Source: an uncultured delta proteobacterium (GTDB lineage: Bacteria; Myxococcota_A; Polyangia; Polyangiales; Polyangiaceae). From it: DNA of 24,499 nucleotides. The stretch lies in assembly GCA_903858055.1 (NCBI GenBank), contig CAIOHM010000483.1:1-24499 (forward strand), in the 5' to 3' direction. Below are positions 15,260-23,315 of the stretch, piece after piece. The notes beneath the pieces are model-generated. The model did no database searches. It had not been told where the DNA came from and saw only the letters and a program-made list of their open reading frames with translations. The translations under genes were made by a program, and so were the position numbers. Position 1 is the stretch's first letter. Each line of letters begins with the position of its first letter.

Positions 15260-16282
15260 TCAGAGCGACGCGAGCGCGGCTTCGACGCGCGCGATCATCG
15301 CGTCGTCGACGCCGAGGTGGGTGACGAAGCGCACGCGCCCGGGGCCCATTCCCGAAGCGAGGATCCCTTGGGATTTCAGGCGCTCGAGCACCGCGACCAC
15401 GTCGTCGACCTCGAAGATCACGATGTTGGTCTCGGGCGCGAGCACGCTCTTCACGGGCCGGGCCTCGCGGAGCGCGCGCGCGAGCCGCTGGGTGCGGGCG
15501 TGGTCTTCCGCGAGACGCTCCACGTGGTGCTCGAGCGCGTAGAGGCCACAGGCCGCGAGGTAGCCCGCCTGGCGCATGCCGCCGCCGAGACGCTTGCGCA
15601 CGCGGCACGCGGCGTGGATGAATGCGCGGCCCCCGAGGAGCACCGAGCCGACCGGCGCCCCGAGGCCCTTGGAGAGGCAGACCGAGATCGAGTCGAAGCG
15701 CTTCGCATATGCGACGGGATCGTCGCCTTTCGCCACGAGGCGGTTGAAGACGCGCGCGCCGTCGAGGTGGAGCGCGAGCCCCTTCGCCCCACAGACGCCG
15801 CGAATGCGGTCGAGCTCCGCCGACTCCCAGCACGCCCCGCCGCCACGGTTCGACGTGTCTTCGACGACGACGAGGCGCGAGCGCGGGTAGTGCGGATCGT
15901 CGCCGTGGATCGCAGCCTCCACGTCGTTCGCGGTGAAGCGCCCGCGATCGCCCGCGAGCAGGCGCACCGAGGCGCCGCTGGTCGCCGCGATCGCGCCGCC
16001 CTCGTAGTTGTAGACGTGGGCCTCCGTCGAGCAGATCACCTCGTCACCGTCCGCCACGTGCACGCGGATCGCGATCTGGTTGGTCATGGTCCCCGAGGGA
16101 CAAAAGAGCCCTGCTTCGTGACCGAAGCGCTCCGCCATGCGCGCCTCGAGCGCCGAGACCGTTGGGTCCTCGCCCCACACGTCGTCGCCGACCTCGGCGT
16201 GGGCCATGGCGTGCAGCATGCCCGCCGTCGGCTTGGTCAGCGTGTCGCTGCGGAGATCGATCGTCGTGGTCGTCGTGCCCAT
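15260..16282 (-). CDS. ltaE: Low-specificity L-threonine aldolase
   Basis: A 340-residue cytoplasmic PLP enzyme that splits threonine or allo-threonine into glycine and acetaldehyde. Family marks in order: IDLRSDTLTKPT (8-19), GDDVWGEDPTV (32-42), CPSGTMTNQIA (61-71), EAHVYNYEGG (87-96) with His89 stacking on the cofactor, EDTSNRGGG (141-149), LHLDGAR (171-177) with Asp174 and Arg177, and CLSKGLGAPVGS (202-213) with Lys205 as the PLP Schiff-base lysine. Length and motifs are those of a complete, active enzyme. The ATG at 16282 has GGAGG four bases upstream. The gene lies 47 bases downstream of the Asp-rich lipoprotein gene on the same strand and may be transcribed with it. It converges on the GH92 gene with a 30-base gap and no clear terminator. 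Confidence 0.93.
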   Translation of the reverse strand: MGTTTTTIDLRSDTLTKPTAGMLHAMAHAEVGDDVWGEDPTVSALEARMAERFGHEAGLFCPSGTMTNQIAIRVHVADGDEVICSTEAHVYNYEGGAIAATSGASVRLLAGDRGRFTANDVEAAIHGDDPHYPRSRLVVVEDTSNRGGGACWESAELDRIRGVCGAKGLALHLDGARVFNRLVAKGDDPVAYAKRFDSISVCLSKGLGAPVGSVLLGGRAFIHAACRVRKRLGGGMRQAGYLAACGLYALEHHVERLAEDHARTQRLARALREARPVKSVLAPETNIVIFEVDDVVAVLERLKSQGILASGMGPGRVRFVTHLGVDDAMIARVEAALASL

Positions 16283-16329
16283 GCGGCCTCCAAACCACGA
16301 ATCCGCGCCGCGCGCCGCGGAGGAAGCGC

Positions 16330-17766
16330 TCAGAACACTTCGACGCTGAGCGCTTGAGGGATCGCCGCGAGCCCCGGCACCATCGCCTGAAAGCGCACGC
16401 GCCGCGAAGACCCAGGCGCGACGGGCCCGTCGAAGAGCGTCGTCGTCGCGTCTCCGGGCACGTGCCGCACGTCGCGGAGCGCGCCGTCCACGAGCGAAGC
16501 GCCGTCCCACCAGCGCGAAGCGGTGCCCACGGCGAGGCTGTGGAAGGCCACCCGTACGCGGCGCGACGAGGCCTGCGCGCTCGCGGCGACGAGCCCGAGG
16601 TCGAAGTCGTAGACGTTCCCGTACATGCCCACCGCCTCGCGGGCGCTCTCGGTCAGGTGCGCGATCGCAGGAAATGCCTGCACTTGCGACAGACCGCCGC
16701 CGGTGGCCGTGTTCACCATGAAGGCCACGTGCGCCGCACCGCCGCTTGGGGGCAAGGCGACGTCGAAGCGGCTCGTCCAGGTGTCGCCGCGGTACACGCC
16801 CGCCTCGCGCCCAAAGGGTGGTGGCGGGTTGCCGCTCGCGCGGTAGTCGCCGGGGGCCTCGGTCATGGGCACGGACTGGCTCACGGCGAGGGCCTTCTCG
16901 AGCGTGCCATCGAGCGCGGCCACGACGTACGCGTACACGGGCGCGCTGGCGACGACACGAAAGCGCCCGTCGACCTCTTGGTTCTGCGCGGCGGCCTTGG
17001 ACCAGACCACCACACCGGAGCCTGGAGCGATGGTGACGTTCCCCGTGCTCGTCGCGGGCTGATCGAGGATCCACTCGCGCGAGACGCGGTAATCCGGGCT
17101 CTGGCCGAGCGCGAGCCCGCCGGTCTCGCCCTGCGAATAGCCCGAGCCGCGCACGGAGACCGTAAGGGGCGCCGCGTTTGGGTTCGTGAGGAGCAGCGAG
17201 ACGTAACGCGTGGAACCGCTCTGGTTCAGGTGATGCACGTAGACACCGAAGGTCCCCTCGAGGCGCGTGGCCGTGCCACCCCGCGTCGGGAGCGGGCGCG
17301 CGTTCGTGTAGAGTACACCCACGCCCGTGAAGACCTCGGGGTTGTTGCTCGTGAGCACCGGAACGTCGTTGCCACCGCCGGGCAGCGCGCGGAGCGACGC
17401 ACGTGCGGGGAGCGTGCGCACGGTGACGCCACCGTCGGAGCTCTCGAGGGCCCCTGCCGTGAACACGCTCGCGGGGAGCACCGTTCCGCCGTCGGCGCCC
17501 GCGTCGTTCGAGGCGGCATCCGCGGCGTCCGGGCGTGCGTCGGACGGCACGGCCGCGTCGAGGAGCGTTCCGGCATCCCGCGGACCTCCGCCATCGACGA
17601 CGGTCGCGTCGCGTGGAGCTTCCGCGTCCGAGGTCGTGGCGCCATCGAGCGCGGCCGCGTCACGTCTGCGCAAGTCCGAGTCATCGACGAGCGCTTCGAC
17701 AGGTTCGCCTGCACAACCGAGGAGGGAGTGAGCGAGGAAGACGAGAAGGACGGCGCGCTTCGACAT
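16330..17766 (-). CDS. Lipoprotein with Asp/Ala-rich linker, function unknown
   Basis: A 478-residue predicted lipoprotein that I do not recognise. The signal peptide ends in LLGC with Cys18 as the lipidated residue. Residues about 28-94 form a low-complexity Asp/Ala/Gly/Pro linker, a style frequent in surface lipoproteins of myxobacteria. The rest is beta-rich with many Gly/Ser/Thr/Val residues and no cysteine, for example GTFGVYVHHLNQSG and TRYVSLLLTNPNAAPL, which looks like stacked beta-sandwich modules. An aromatic segment, RWWDGASL, lies near the C-terminus. No catalytic motif is visible. ATG 17766 is chosen because it starts MSKRA directly before the hydrophobic core; the long open frame upstream is a shadow of the divergent SPFH gene. 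It probably sits on the outer surface in adhesion or matrix binding, but that is only a guess from its style. Confidence 0.78.
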   Translation of the reverse strand: MSKRAVLLVFLAHSLLGCAGEPVEALVDDSDLRRRDAAALDGATTSDAEAPRDATVVDGGGPRDAGTLLDAAVPSDARPDAADAASNDAGADGGTVLPASVFTAGALESSDGGVTVRTLPARASLRALPGGGNDVPVLTSNNPEVFTGVGVLYTNARPLPTRGGTATRLEGTFGVYVHHLNQSGSTRYVSLLLTNPNAAPLTVSVRGSGYSQGETGGLALGQSPDYRVSREWILDQPATSTGNVTIAPGSGVVVWSKAAAQNQEVDGRFRVVASAPVYAYVVAALDGTLEKALAVSQSVPMTEAPGDYRASGNPPPPFGREAGVYRGDTWTSRFDVALPPSGGAAHVAFMVNTATGGGLSQVQAFPAIAHLTESAREAVGMYGNVYDFDLGLVAASAQASSRRVRVAFHSLAVGTASRWWDGASLVDGALRDVRHVPGDATTTLFDGPVAPGSSRRVRFQAMVPGLAAIPQALSVEVF

Positions 17767-17937
17767 CGGTTCCGGAGGGTCGCAGGGATGTCTGGCCTTC
17801 TCAACCGAGAACGCGGCTGCGCGGGGGCCGCCCATGGTGGACCGCGCCATCGTCACGCGCGCGGCGGACGCGTGACCGGGAGTTCGACGAGAACGAGGCT
17901 CACCGCGGCGCATCGGAGCGGAGGTATGCTCCGTGCC

Positions 17938-18711
17938 ATGAACCTCCGCGCGCTCCTTCTCGCCTCGCTCCTCGGAATGACCCTCGGCGGCTGCGCCGTC
18001 GTGAACCAGGGCTACGTCGGGCTTCGCCGCACGTGGGGGAAGATCGATCCGGCGCCCATCGAGCCCGGCTTGGTCGTCTACGAGGTCTTCTCGACGGACA
18101 TCCTCAAAGTGCCCGTGCGCACGACGACCGTCACCGTCGACATCGTGCTTCCCTCGAAAGAGGGCCTCAACATCAACGCGCGCATCGCGATTCTCTACCG
18201 CGTGCGCCCGGAGAAGGCCGCGGACGTCATCGGCAAGATCGGGGAAGACTACGAGGAGTCGCTCATCGCGGCGGTCTTTCGGTCCGCTGCAGCCGACGTG
18301 AGCGCGCGCTTTTTTGCGAAGGACATGTACAGCGCCGAGCGCTCCACGATCGAGCGCGAGATCGCCCGAAAAATGGAGACGAACCTCGCCGAGCGGGGCT
18401 TCAGCGTCGAGGCGGTCCTCATGAAGAGCATCGCGCTCCCGGCGGGCCTCGCGCGCGCCATCGAAGAGAAGCTGCAAGCGGAGCAGAACGCCGAGCGCAT
18501 GCAGTTCTTGATCGAACGGGAGCGCCTCGAGGCCGAGCGCAAGCGCATCGAGGCGACCGCTCAGCGCGACGCGCAGAAGATCTTGGCCGAGGGCCTCACG
18601 CCCGAGATCCTCCGCCTTCGCGCGATCGAGGCCTTCCTGAAGCTCGCCGAGTCCCCGAACGCCAAGGTCATCGTGACCGACGGCAAGGCGCCGCTCGTGA
18701 CGGGCAACTGA
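17938..18711 (+). CDS. SPFH/Band 7 (prohibitin-like) lipoprotein
   Basis: A 257-residue SPFH-domain protein of the prohibitin type. The N-terminus is a lipoprotein signal ending in LGGC (Cys19), rather than the usual uncleaved membrane helix. The SPFH domain (about 24-180) includes GYVGLRRTWGK, EPGLVVYEVFSTD, VRTTTVTVDIVLPSKEGLNIN and ARIAILYRVRPEKA. It is followed by a long charged helix (about 180-225, rich in Glu/Arg/Gln/Ala) of the kind that drives ring or oligomer assembly. Such proteins scaffold membrane domains or hold proteases. ATG 17938 is preferred because TATGCT ends seven bases before it, like other gene-leading starts here. ATG 17926, with GGAG seven bases upstream, is an alternative adding four residues. 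It diverges from the Asp-rich lipoprotein gene. Confidence 0.87.
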   Translation: MNLRALLLASLLGMTLGGCAVVNQGYVGLRRTWGKIDPAPIEPGLVVYEVFSTDILKVPVRTTTVTVDIVLPSKEGLNINARIAILYRVRPEKAADVIGKIGEDYEESLIAAVFRSAAADVSARFFAKDMYSAERSTIEREIARKMETNLAERGFSVEAVLMKSIALPAGLARAIEEKLQAEQNAERMQFLIERERLEAERKRIEATAQRDAQKILAEGLTPEILRLRAIEAFLKLAESPNAKVIVTDGKAPLVTGN

Positions 18712-18732
18712 GGGTCGCTCCTTCCGAGGACG

Positions 18733-19518
18733 TCAGCGCCCCGCGAACCGCGCCGTACGCCGCTCGGTGGCCGCCGCGAGCCCCTCACCGAGATCGGCGC
18801 TCGCGTAGGAGATCGCCTGCTCCCGGGCTTCATGGGCGAGCGCACGCTGGAGCGCCTCCGCATCGATCGCGAGTCCGCGTTTCACCCCCGCGACCGCGAG
18901 CGGAGCGTTGCGCGCGACACCGTGGGCGATCGCGAGCGCGCGAGGCATCACCTCGGCAACGGGCACCGCATCGAGCGCGATGCCGATCCGCGCCGCTTCA
19001 CGTCCGTCGAAGCGACGCCCGCTCACCAGGAGCTCCGCGCCGCGCATCGCTCCTGCGCGCAGCGGCGCGAGGTAGGTCGATCCCATGCCGGGGTGGAGGC
19101 CGAGCTGCACGAAGTTGAGCGCGAGCTTCGCGTCTTCGTCGACAATCGCCAGGTCACAGGCCATCGCGACCGCGAGCCCTGCGCCGATGGCGGCGCCTTC
19201 GATTGCAGCGATCGTGGGAACGGCGAGCTTCGTGACGCTCAAGTAGCGCGCGTAGAATCCCAACATGAACGCCTCGGACTCGCTCGGAGGCAGCGCGCGC
19301 AAACGCTCGAGCATCGCGAGGTCTCCGCCACCCGAGAACGTACCCCCGGCCCCGTGAAGGACGACGGCGCGCACCCACGACGCTCCGCGCAGCTCTTCCA
19401 CGCGGGCGCGAAGCGCATCGCCGAGCGCCACGGTCATCGCGTTCTTTCGCGCGCGGTCGTCGAGCGTGAGCACGGCGACGTCGCCGTCGCGGACCAGGGT
19501 GACTTCGGGGGTGGTCAT
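18733..19518 (-). CDS. Crotonase-fold protein (enoyl-CoA hydratase/isomerase family) lacking both catalytic Glu
   Basis: A 261-residue member of the crotonase superfamily, which binds acyl-CoA and stabilises an enolate in an oxyanion hole. The fold marks are present: GGTFSGGGDLAML (58-70) and AIEGAAIGAGLAVAMACDLAI in two parts around 105-125, providing the oxyanion-hole amides, and LGLHPGMGSTYL (139-150). The two glutamates of true enoyl-CoA hydratases should fall at 116 and 136, but here they are Ala116 (GAGLAV) and Phe136 (NFVQLG). Hydration is therefore unlikely, and the protein may be an isomerase, thioesterase, decarboxylase-like or binding member. ATG 19518 is chosen over the upstream ATG because TAAGCG ends seven bases before it. 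It lies 63 bases downstream of the SDR gene on the same strand and converges on the SPFH gene. Confidence 0.9.
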   Translation of the reverse strand: MTTPEVTLVRDGDVAVLTLDDRARKNAMTVALGDALRARVEELRGASWVRAVVLHGAGGTFSGGGDLAMLERLRALPPSESEAFMLGFYARYLSVTKLAVPTIAAIEGAAIGAGLAVAMACDLAIVDEDAKLALNFVQLGLHPGMGSTYLAPLRAGAMRGAELLVSGRRFDGREAARIGIALDAVPVAEVMPRALAIAHGVARNAPLAVAGVKRGLAIDAEALQRALAHEAREQAISYASADLGEGLAAATERRTARFAGR

Positions 19519-19581
19519 GCGCTCGCGCTTAGCAGGGTAATGCAGCGGGCTCACCGCCCCAAATCGACGGGCCGCACGGAG

Positions 19582-20982
19582 CTACGCGGCGTCGCGTGCC
19601 GCAAGGCGCTCGAGGTGACGACCGAACGCGCGCATCACGAACAAGTGCACGATGGCTTGCGTGCAGGCGTAGACGATCCACGGCAGGCGCGGCACGAACT
19701 CGTGAATCGCCGCGAACACGAAGCGTCGCCCGAGAATTTCACGAAACTCGAGGCGCGCGCGCGGGCTCGATTCGGGTGCGACGAGGAGCCCGCCGCGAAT
19801 GAGGTAGATGGACCGCGCCGAGGTGCTCCGCTCGCTCGCGTGTTCGAGTTCGAGGAGCGCGCGTGCCATGAAGCGAAGGCGAAACGCCCAACGCCCCGGC
19901 GCGGTCTCTTCGACGAGGATGAGCGGCGCGAAGGCGCTCGGGAGCCAGGAGAAGTAGTCGAGCGAGACCGCGTGCGCGTCCTTCGACCGCGGGCGAACGA
20001 AGCGCTGGATCGATCGAACCTCCTTCTTGCGACGCACTTGCCGCGTGCGCTCGCGCGTCGTTTGCCGCAGCGTCGGAGCCTGCGAGCGCAGCGCCTCGCG
20101 CAGGTTGTCGTCGAGCGCGCTCCGCGAAAACGCGTAACGTTCGAGCACGGTTCGATCCGTCACGACCATCTCGTGGCGCAAGCTGTCGATCAGCGGGGAA
20201 ACCAGGTTTTCGCTAGCGCCAGTGACGACCTGCACCGCGAGCGACGAGAGCACGGCGGGCACGTAAGGGACGCGCAAGAACGCGCGACGCAAGCCCAGCG
20301 CGCCCGCGGTCTGCTCCATGAGCGCGGCGTACGAGAGCACCGTGTCGCCGCCGATGTCGAACGAGCCTGCGCGCAGCGCTTCATCGTGAACCGCACGCAG
20401 GAGGAACTCGACGGTGTCATCGACGCCGATGGGCTGCGCACGTACGGCCGTCCATGGGGGGCACACGAGCACGGGGAGCTTGCGCACGAGCGTGGAGAGG
20501 ATTTGAAACGACGAGCCCTCTCCGCCGAGCACGAGCCCCGCACGCAGCGTGACGACGGAGGCGCCGTAGGCCGCGAGCGCCCCCTCGACCTCGAGCCGAC
20601 TCTCGAGGTGCTTCGAGAGCGGCCGCGTCGGAGGGACGAGGCCTCCAAGGTAGACGATCTTCTGGATTCCCGCGCGTGAGCACGCCCGCGCGAAGTTGTC
20701 CGCGAGGACGAGGTCCGTGTCCGCGAAGTCGCTCTGCGTGAGGCGCGCCGTCGGGAGCATCGAGTGCACGAGGTACACGGCGACGTCGGCACCGTGGACC
20801 GCCAGCTCGGTCTGACGTGCGGAGTAGAGATCGCACGCGCGCCACGTGAGGCGCGCGGGAGCGCTCTCGAGCTCCGTCGCGCCGAGCGCGCGCCGCAAGC
20901 CGATCACGTCGTCCGTTTCGGCGAGGCGACGAATGAGCCGCTGCCCCACGAAGCCCGTCGCACCGGCAACGAGCACCCTCAC
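19582..20982 (-). CDS. Long atypical SDR: NAD(P)-binding epimerase-like protein with DUF2867-like C-terminus
   Basis: A 466-residue protein whose N-terminal half is a Rossmann-fold atypical short-chain dehydrogenase. It starts with MRVLVAGATGFVGQRL, where GATGFVG at 7-13 is the dinucleotide loop, then has YLVHSM, KIVYLGGLVPP and the HLESRLEVEGAL helix of NDUFA9-like SDRs, which lack the classic Tyr-x-x-x-Lys pair. The C-terminal 170 residues include RWAFRLRFMARALLELEH and a hydrophobic end, resembling the DUF2867 extension of long bacterial members that may bind lipid. The start is GTG at 20982, overlapping the TGA of the upstream gene as GTGA. Its role is unknown; a redox or quinone/lipid-related function would fit the family, but nothing in the sequence proves it. 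Confidence 0.84.
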   Translation of the reverse strand: MRVLVAGATGFVGQRLIRRLAETDDVIGLRRALGATELESAPARLTWRACDLYSARQTELAVHGADVAVYLVHSMLPTARLTQSDFADTDLVLADNFARACSRAGIQKIVYLGGLVPPTRPLSKHLESRLEVEGALAAYGASVVTLRAGLVLGGEGSSFQILSTLVRKLPVLVCPPWTAVRAQPIGVDDTVEFLLRAVHDEALRAGSFDIGGDTVLSYAALMEQTAGALGLRRAFLRVPYVPAVLSSLAVQVVTGASENLVSPLIDSLRHEMVVTDRTVLERYAFSRSALDDNLREALRSQAPTLRQTTRERTRQVRRKKEVRSIQRFVRPRSKDAHAVSLDYFSWLPSAFAPLILVEETAPGRWAFRLRFMARALLELEHASERSTSARSIYLIRGGLLVAPESSPRARLEFREILGRRFVFAAIHEFVPRLPWIVYACTQAIVHLFVMRAFGRHLERLAARDAA

Positions 20983-21752
20983 GAGAGGGCCTCACGGCCA
21001 CGTGAAGCCGACCGGCGCGCGGCCACGTGCGCGCGTTCGAACGACGCCCGCACGTCGAAGGTTCCGCCGAGCGCCTCGAGGTGCTCGTAGAGCGTGAGCA
21101 GCATGAGCCCGAGCACCGCGAACTCAGGAGGGATCGAGGTGCCCGCGACGCGGCACGCCCGGAACACGGAAGCGAACGTCGCCTGGAAGGTCGCGAGCTC
21201 GAAGCGCACGGCGCGTTGGTCGCCGAGACCGAAGTGCGCACGAAGCGGTGCCTCGGCGGCGGAGAGGCCCAGTGCAGCGAGGGCTCGCACGAAGCGCGCG
21301 TCGTCTCCGCCGTAGAAGCCCGTGTAAAGCTCACGCACCCCGCGACGGAACTCGTCCGAGGGCGACCACCAGAGCGCCTTGGGCGCCCATGAAACGGAGT
21401 TCGCATCGGCCGCCGAGAACGAGGCCGCCCGAAAGTCGAGGAGCCACGTCTCGCCCGCGAGGACTTGGAAGAAGAAGAGGTCGAGCGCGGCGCCTGCCGT
21501 GGTCTCGCGCGAGGCGCCGGCGCGCGCGTCGCCTCCGCTCGGGCGCGCGAGCCGCACGGAGAGCCCGCCAGCCTCGAGTCGGGCGTCGAGGTCCGCACGC
21601 GCCGCCGCGAAACCGTCGGCGTCGCCCGCGTTCCGCCGGAGCTGAGCCCCGAGCGACGCCAGATCCCCGACCGGGACCACCTTGAAGAAGTCGCCCGAAA
21701 CGAAGCCGACGAGCGAGGCGAGGTCCGATGACTTGAGCAAGTACGCGAGCAT
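20979..21752 (-). CDS. Unrecognised protein, 257 residues, coupled to the SDR gene
   Basis: I do not recognise this protein. It starts at ATG 21752, with GAGG eight bases upstream in a CTCGAGG context, and reads MLAYLLKSSDLASLVGFVSG. There is no signal peptide. Notable are an aromatic core (DLFFFQVL with ETWLLDF, ALWWSPSDEFRRG, ELYTGFYGG), a GDQRAVRFELATFQATFASVF helix, and one fairly hydrophobic helix near the C-terminus (EFAVLGLMLLTLYEHLEAL). It could be a soluble helical protein or one that leans on the membrane. Its stop overlaps the SDR start as GTGA, so the two are made together. A longer reading from 21896 would enter the region upstream of the divergent kinase and is rejected. Codon use matches its neighbours. 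Confidence 0.72.
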   Translation of the reverse strand: MLAYLLKSSDLASLVGFVSGDFFKVVPVGDLASLGAQLRRNAGDADGFAAARADLDARLEAGGLSVRLARPSGGDARAGASRETTAGAALDLFFFQVLAGETWLLDFRAASFSAADANSVSWAPKALWWSPSDEFRRGVRELYTGFYGGDDARFVRALAALGLSAAEAPLRAHFGLGDQRAVRFELATFQATFASVFRACRVAGTSIPPEFAVLGLMLLTLYEHLEALGGTFDVRASFERAHVAARRSASRGREALS

Positions 21753-21898
21753 GACGAGACCTCGAGGAGCTTCCGATGCGCGGCCTTGCCGCCCCCCGCT
21801 CCGATGCTCGGGCGCGTCGCTGCGGCTCGAAATCGCTCGCGGCTGAGCCAAGTACGGCGGCCGTTTCGTCGCGGAGCGCAGGCTGTTACGTTCCACGC

Positions 21899-23131
21899 AT
21901 GGCCACCGACAGCACCGCCGGTCCCCTCGCGCCGACCGTCGTGCCCAGTGCGCCGCCGTCCCGCGCTGAAGTCGGCCGCACGCTCGCGCGCTCGAAGGTC
22001 CTCCCCGCCGCGAAGTCGACGCGCGACCTCGCCGCGGTCGATCCGGCCGCGATCGAGCGCTACCAGCTGGTGCGCCCGCTCGGCGAAGGGGCGATGGGCG
22101 AGGTCGTGCTCGTGCGCGACAGCGACATCGGGCGGCGCGTCGCCGTCAAGCGCATCAAGGCCGAGCGCGGCGACGTCGACGCCGTGCTCCGCTTCGCCCA
22201 GGAGGTGCGCACGATCGGCGAGCTCGAGCACCCGGGCATCGTACCGGTTCACGACGTCGGGGTCGACGACGCGGGCCAGCACTACCTCGTGATGAAATAC
22301 GTCGAGGGTGAGACGCTCGAAGAGGTCATCGCCACGCTGCGCAAGGGCGACCCAGCCTCGCAAGCGCGGTTCCCCTTCGCCGCGCGTATCCGCATCTTCT
22401 CGTCGCTCTTGCAGACGATTCACTACGCGCACGAGCGAGGCATCCTCCACCGCGACCTCAAGCCCTCGAACGTGATGATCGGCCCCTACGGCGAGGTCAC
22501 GATCATGGATTGGGGCATCGCGAAGCGCATCGTGCGCGGCGTTCCCGACGCCACGCGCCTTGGCGTCGCCGACACCGCCGACGCCGAGGTCCCTTCCGGG
22601 CGACTGCTCGCGACCGCGGACGGCGTCATCTTGGGTACGCCGCTCTACATGTCACCGGAGCAGGCGCTCGGCCGCGTGAACGAGCTCGACGAGCGGAGCG
22701 ACCTCTACTCCCTCGCGCTCATCTTCGTCGAGCTCATGACGCTCGAGCACCCCTACGCCGACAAGCGAACGACGCAGGAGCTCGTCGTCGCCCACGCCAC
22801 GCAGGTCATCACGAAGGCGGAGCTCGACGCGCGCTTCCAGGCCGTGAGCGGGCCCCTCGAGTTCTGTCCGTTCCTCGCGCGCGCCCTCGCAAAAGATCGG
22901 GAGCGGCGCTTCGCTTCGGCCGCCGAAATGGAGCTCGCCTTCGATCGCGTGCAGACGTGCGACATGGACGTGACGTGCCACATCACGCTCGCGAAGCGCA
23001 CGCTCCGCGCGCTCACGAACTGGCTCGACGCGCACCCGCGCCTCTTCACCGTGATTCTCTTGCTCGCGGTCGTCGGAGCGCTGACCGGCGGCGTCTTCGC
23101 GGTCGTCGCCGCGGCACGCACCCTTCGCTGA
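21899..23131 (+). CDS. Ser/Thr protein kinase, membrane-anchored (PknB-like)
   Basis: A 410-residue Hanks-type kinase. After a disordered N-terminus (1-53) the catalytic domain runs from about 55 to 345: loop GEGAMGEV (62-69), AVK with Lys84, HRDLKPSN (184-191), DWG in place of DFG (204-206), GTPLYMSPEQALG (246-258) and a DLYSLALIFVEL helix. DWG is a common variant in kinases of this kind and does not imply loss of activity. A juxtamembrane segment (352-378) leads to a single membrane helix (about 382-406) that ends the protein, so there is no external sensor domain. ATG 21899 has no ribosome site but has TTACGT ending seven bases before it; upstream in-frame starts are rejected as an Arg/Ser-rich shadow leader. 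It is divergent from the 20979-21752 gene. Substrates unknown. Confidence 0.92.
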   Translation: MATDSTAGPLAPTVVPSAPPSRAEVGRTLARSKVLPAAKSTRDLAAVDPAAIERYQLVRPLGEGAMGEVVLVRDSDIGRRVAVKRIKAERGDVDAVLRFAQEVRTIGELEHPGIVPVHDVGVDDAGQHYLVMKYVEGETLEEVIATLRKGDPASQARFPFAARIRIFSSLLQTIHYAHERGILHRDLKPSNVMIGPYGEVTIMDWGIAKRIVRGVPDATRLGVADTADAEVPSGRLLATADGVILGTPLYMSPEQALGRVNELDERSDLYSLALIFVELMTLEHPYADKRTTQELVVAHATQVITKAELDARFQAVSGPLEFCPFLARALAKDRERRFASAAEMELAFDRVQTCDMDVTCHITLAKRTLRALTNWLDAHPRLFTVILLLAVVGALTGGVFAVVAAARTLR

Positions 23132-23250
23132 GCCTCGCACCAACGGCAACTGCCCGGTCGGCGGCTCGTCGAGCACGCGCGCGAAGGAGGAAGGCGCGTT
23201 CGGGTCGTGGGCGAGCGGAGCGGGGGAACGCAGGGCCCCGCTGCGTCGTG

Positions 23251-23273
23251 ACGTCGAACCGGTGCGTCGACGT
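23251..23273. promoter_or_regulatory. Perfect 7-base inverted repeat, possible operator
   Basis: ACGTCGA (23251-23257) and TCGACGT (23267-23273) form a perfect inverted repeat with a nine-base spacer, in the 184-base gap between the kinase and the terminal lipoprotein gene. No T-run follows, so it is not a standard terminator. It sits about 27 bases before the extended -10 element at 23300, a reasonable place for a repressor or activator. In such GC-rich DNA a chance repeat is possible. Confidence 0.3.
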
Positions 23274-23299
23274 TGGCCCTCCTCCGCCGTAGAGCACGC

Positions 23300-23308
23300 T
23301 GGTACCTT
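23300..23308 (+). promoter_or_regulatory. Candidate extended -10 element before the terminal lipoprotein gene
   Basis: TGGTACCTT has the form TGnTAnnnT, an extended -10 element that can work without a good -35 site. It ends seven bases before ATG 23316, so transcription would begin at or near the start codon. No ribosome-binding site is seen, which fits a leaderless message. Confidence 0.4.
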
Positions 23309-23315
23309 CGCCGCC

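Noticed and set aside
17485..17690. The Asp/Ala-rich stretch as a tandem DNA repeat or CRISPR-like array
   Set aside because: There is no fixed repeat unit or spacing; it is low-complexity coding sequence for a linker.
16162..17937. A long in-frame upstream extension of the SPFH gene
   Set aside because: It would remove the lipoprotein signal from the N-terminus and add nearly 600 residues of Arg-rich shadow sequence covering the divergent lipoprotein gene.
22502..22516. DWG in place of DFG in the second kinase, as a sign of a dead kinase
   Set aside because: The metal-binding Asp is kept, and DWG is a frequent variant in active-looking bacterial kinases with otherwise complete motifs, as here.
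23230..23246. Stem CGCAG/CTGCG after the kinase gene as a terminator
   Set aside because: The stem is only five pairs and no T-run follows, so it does not meet the intrinsic terminator pattern.
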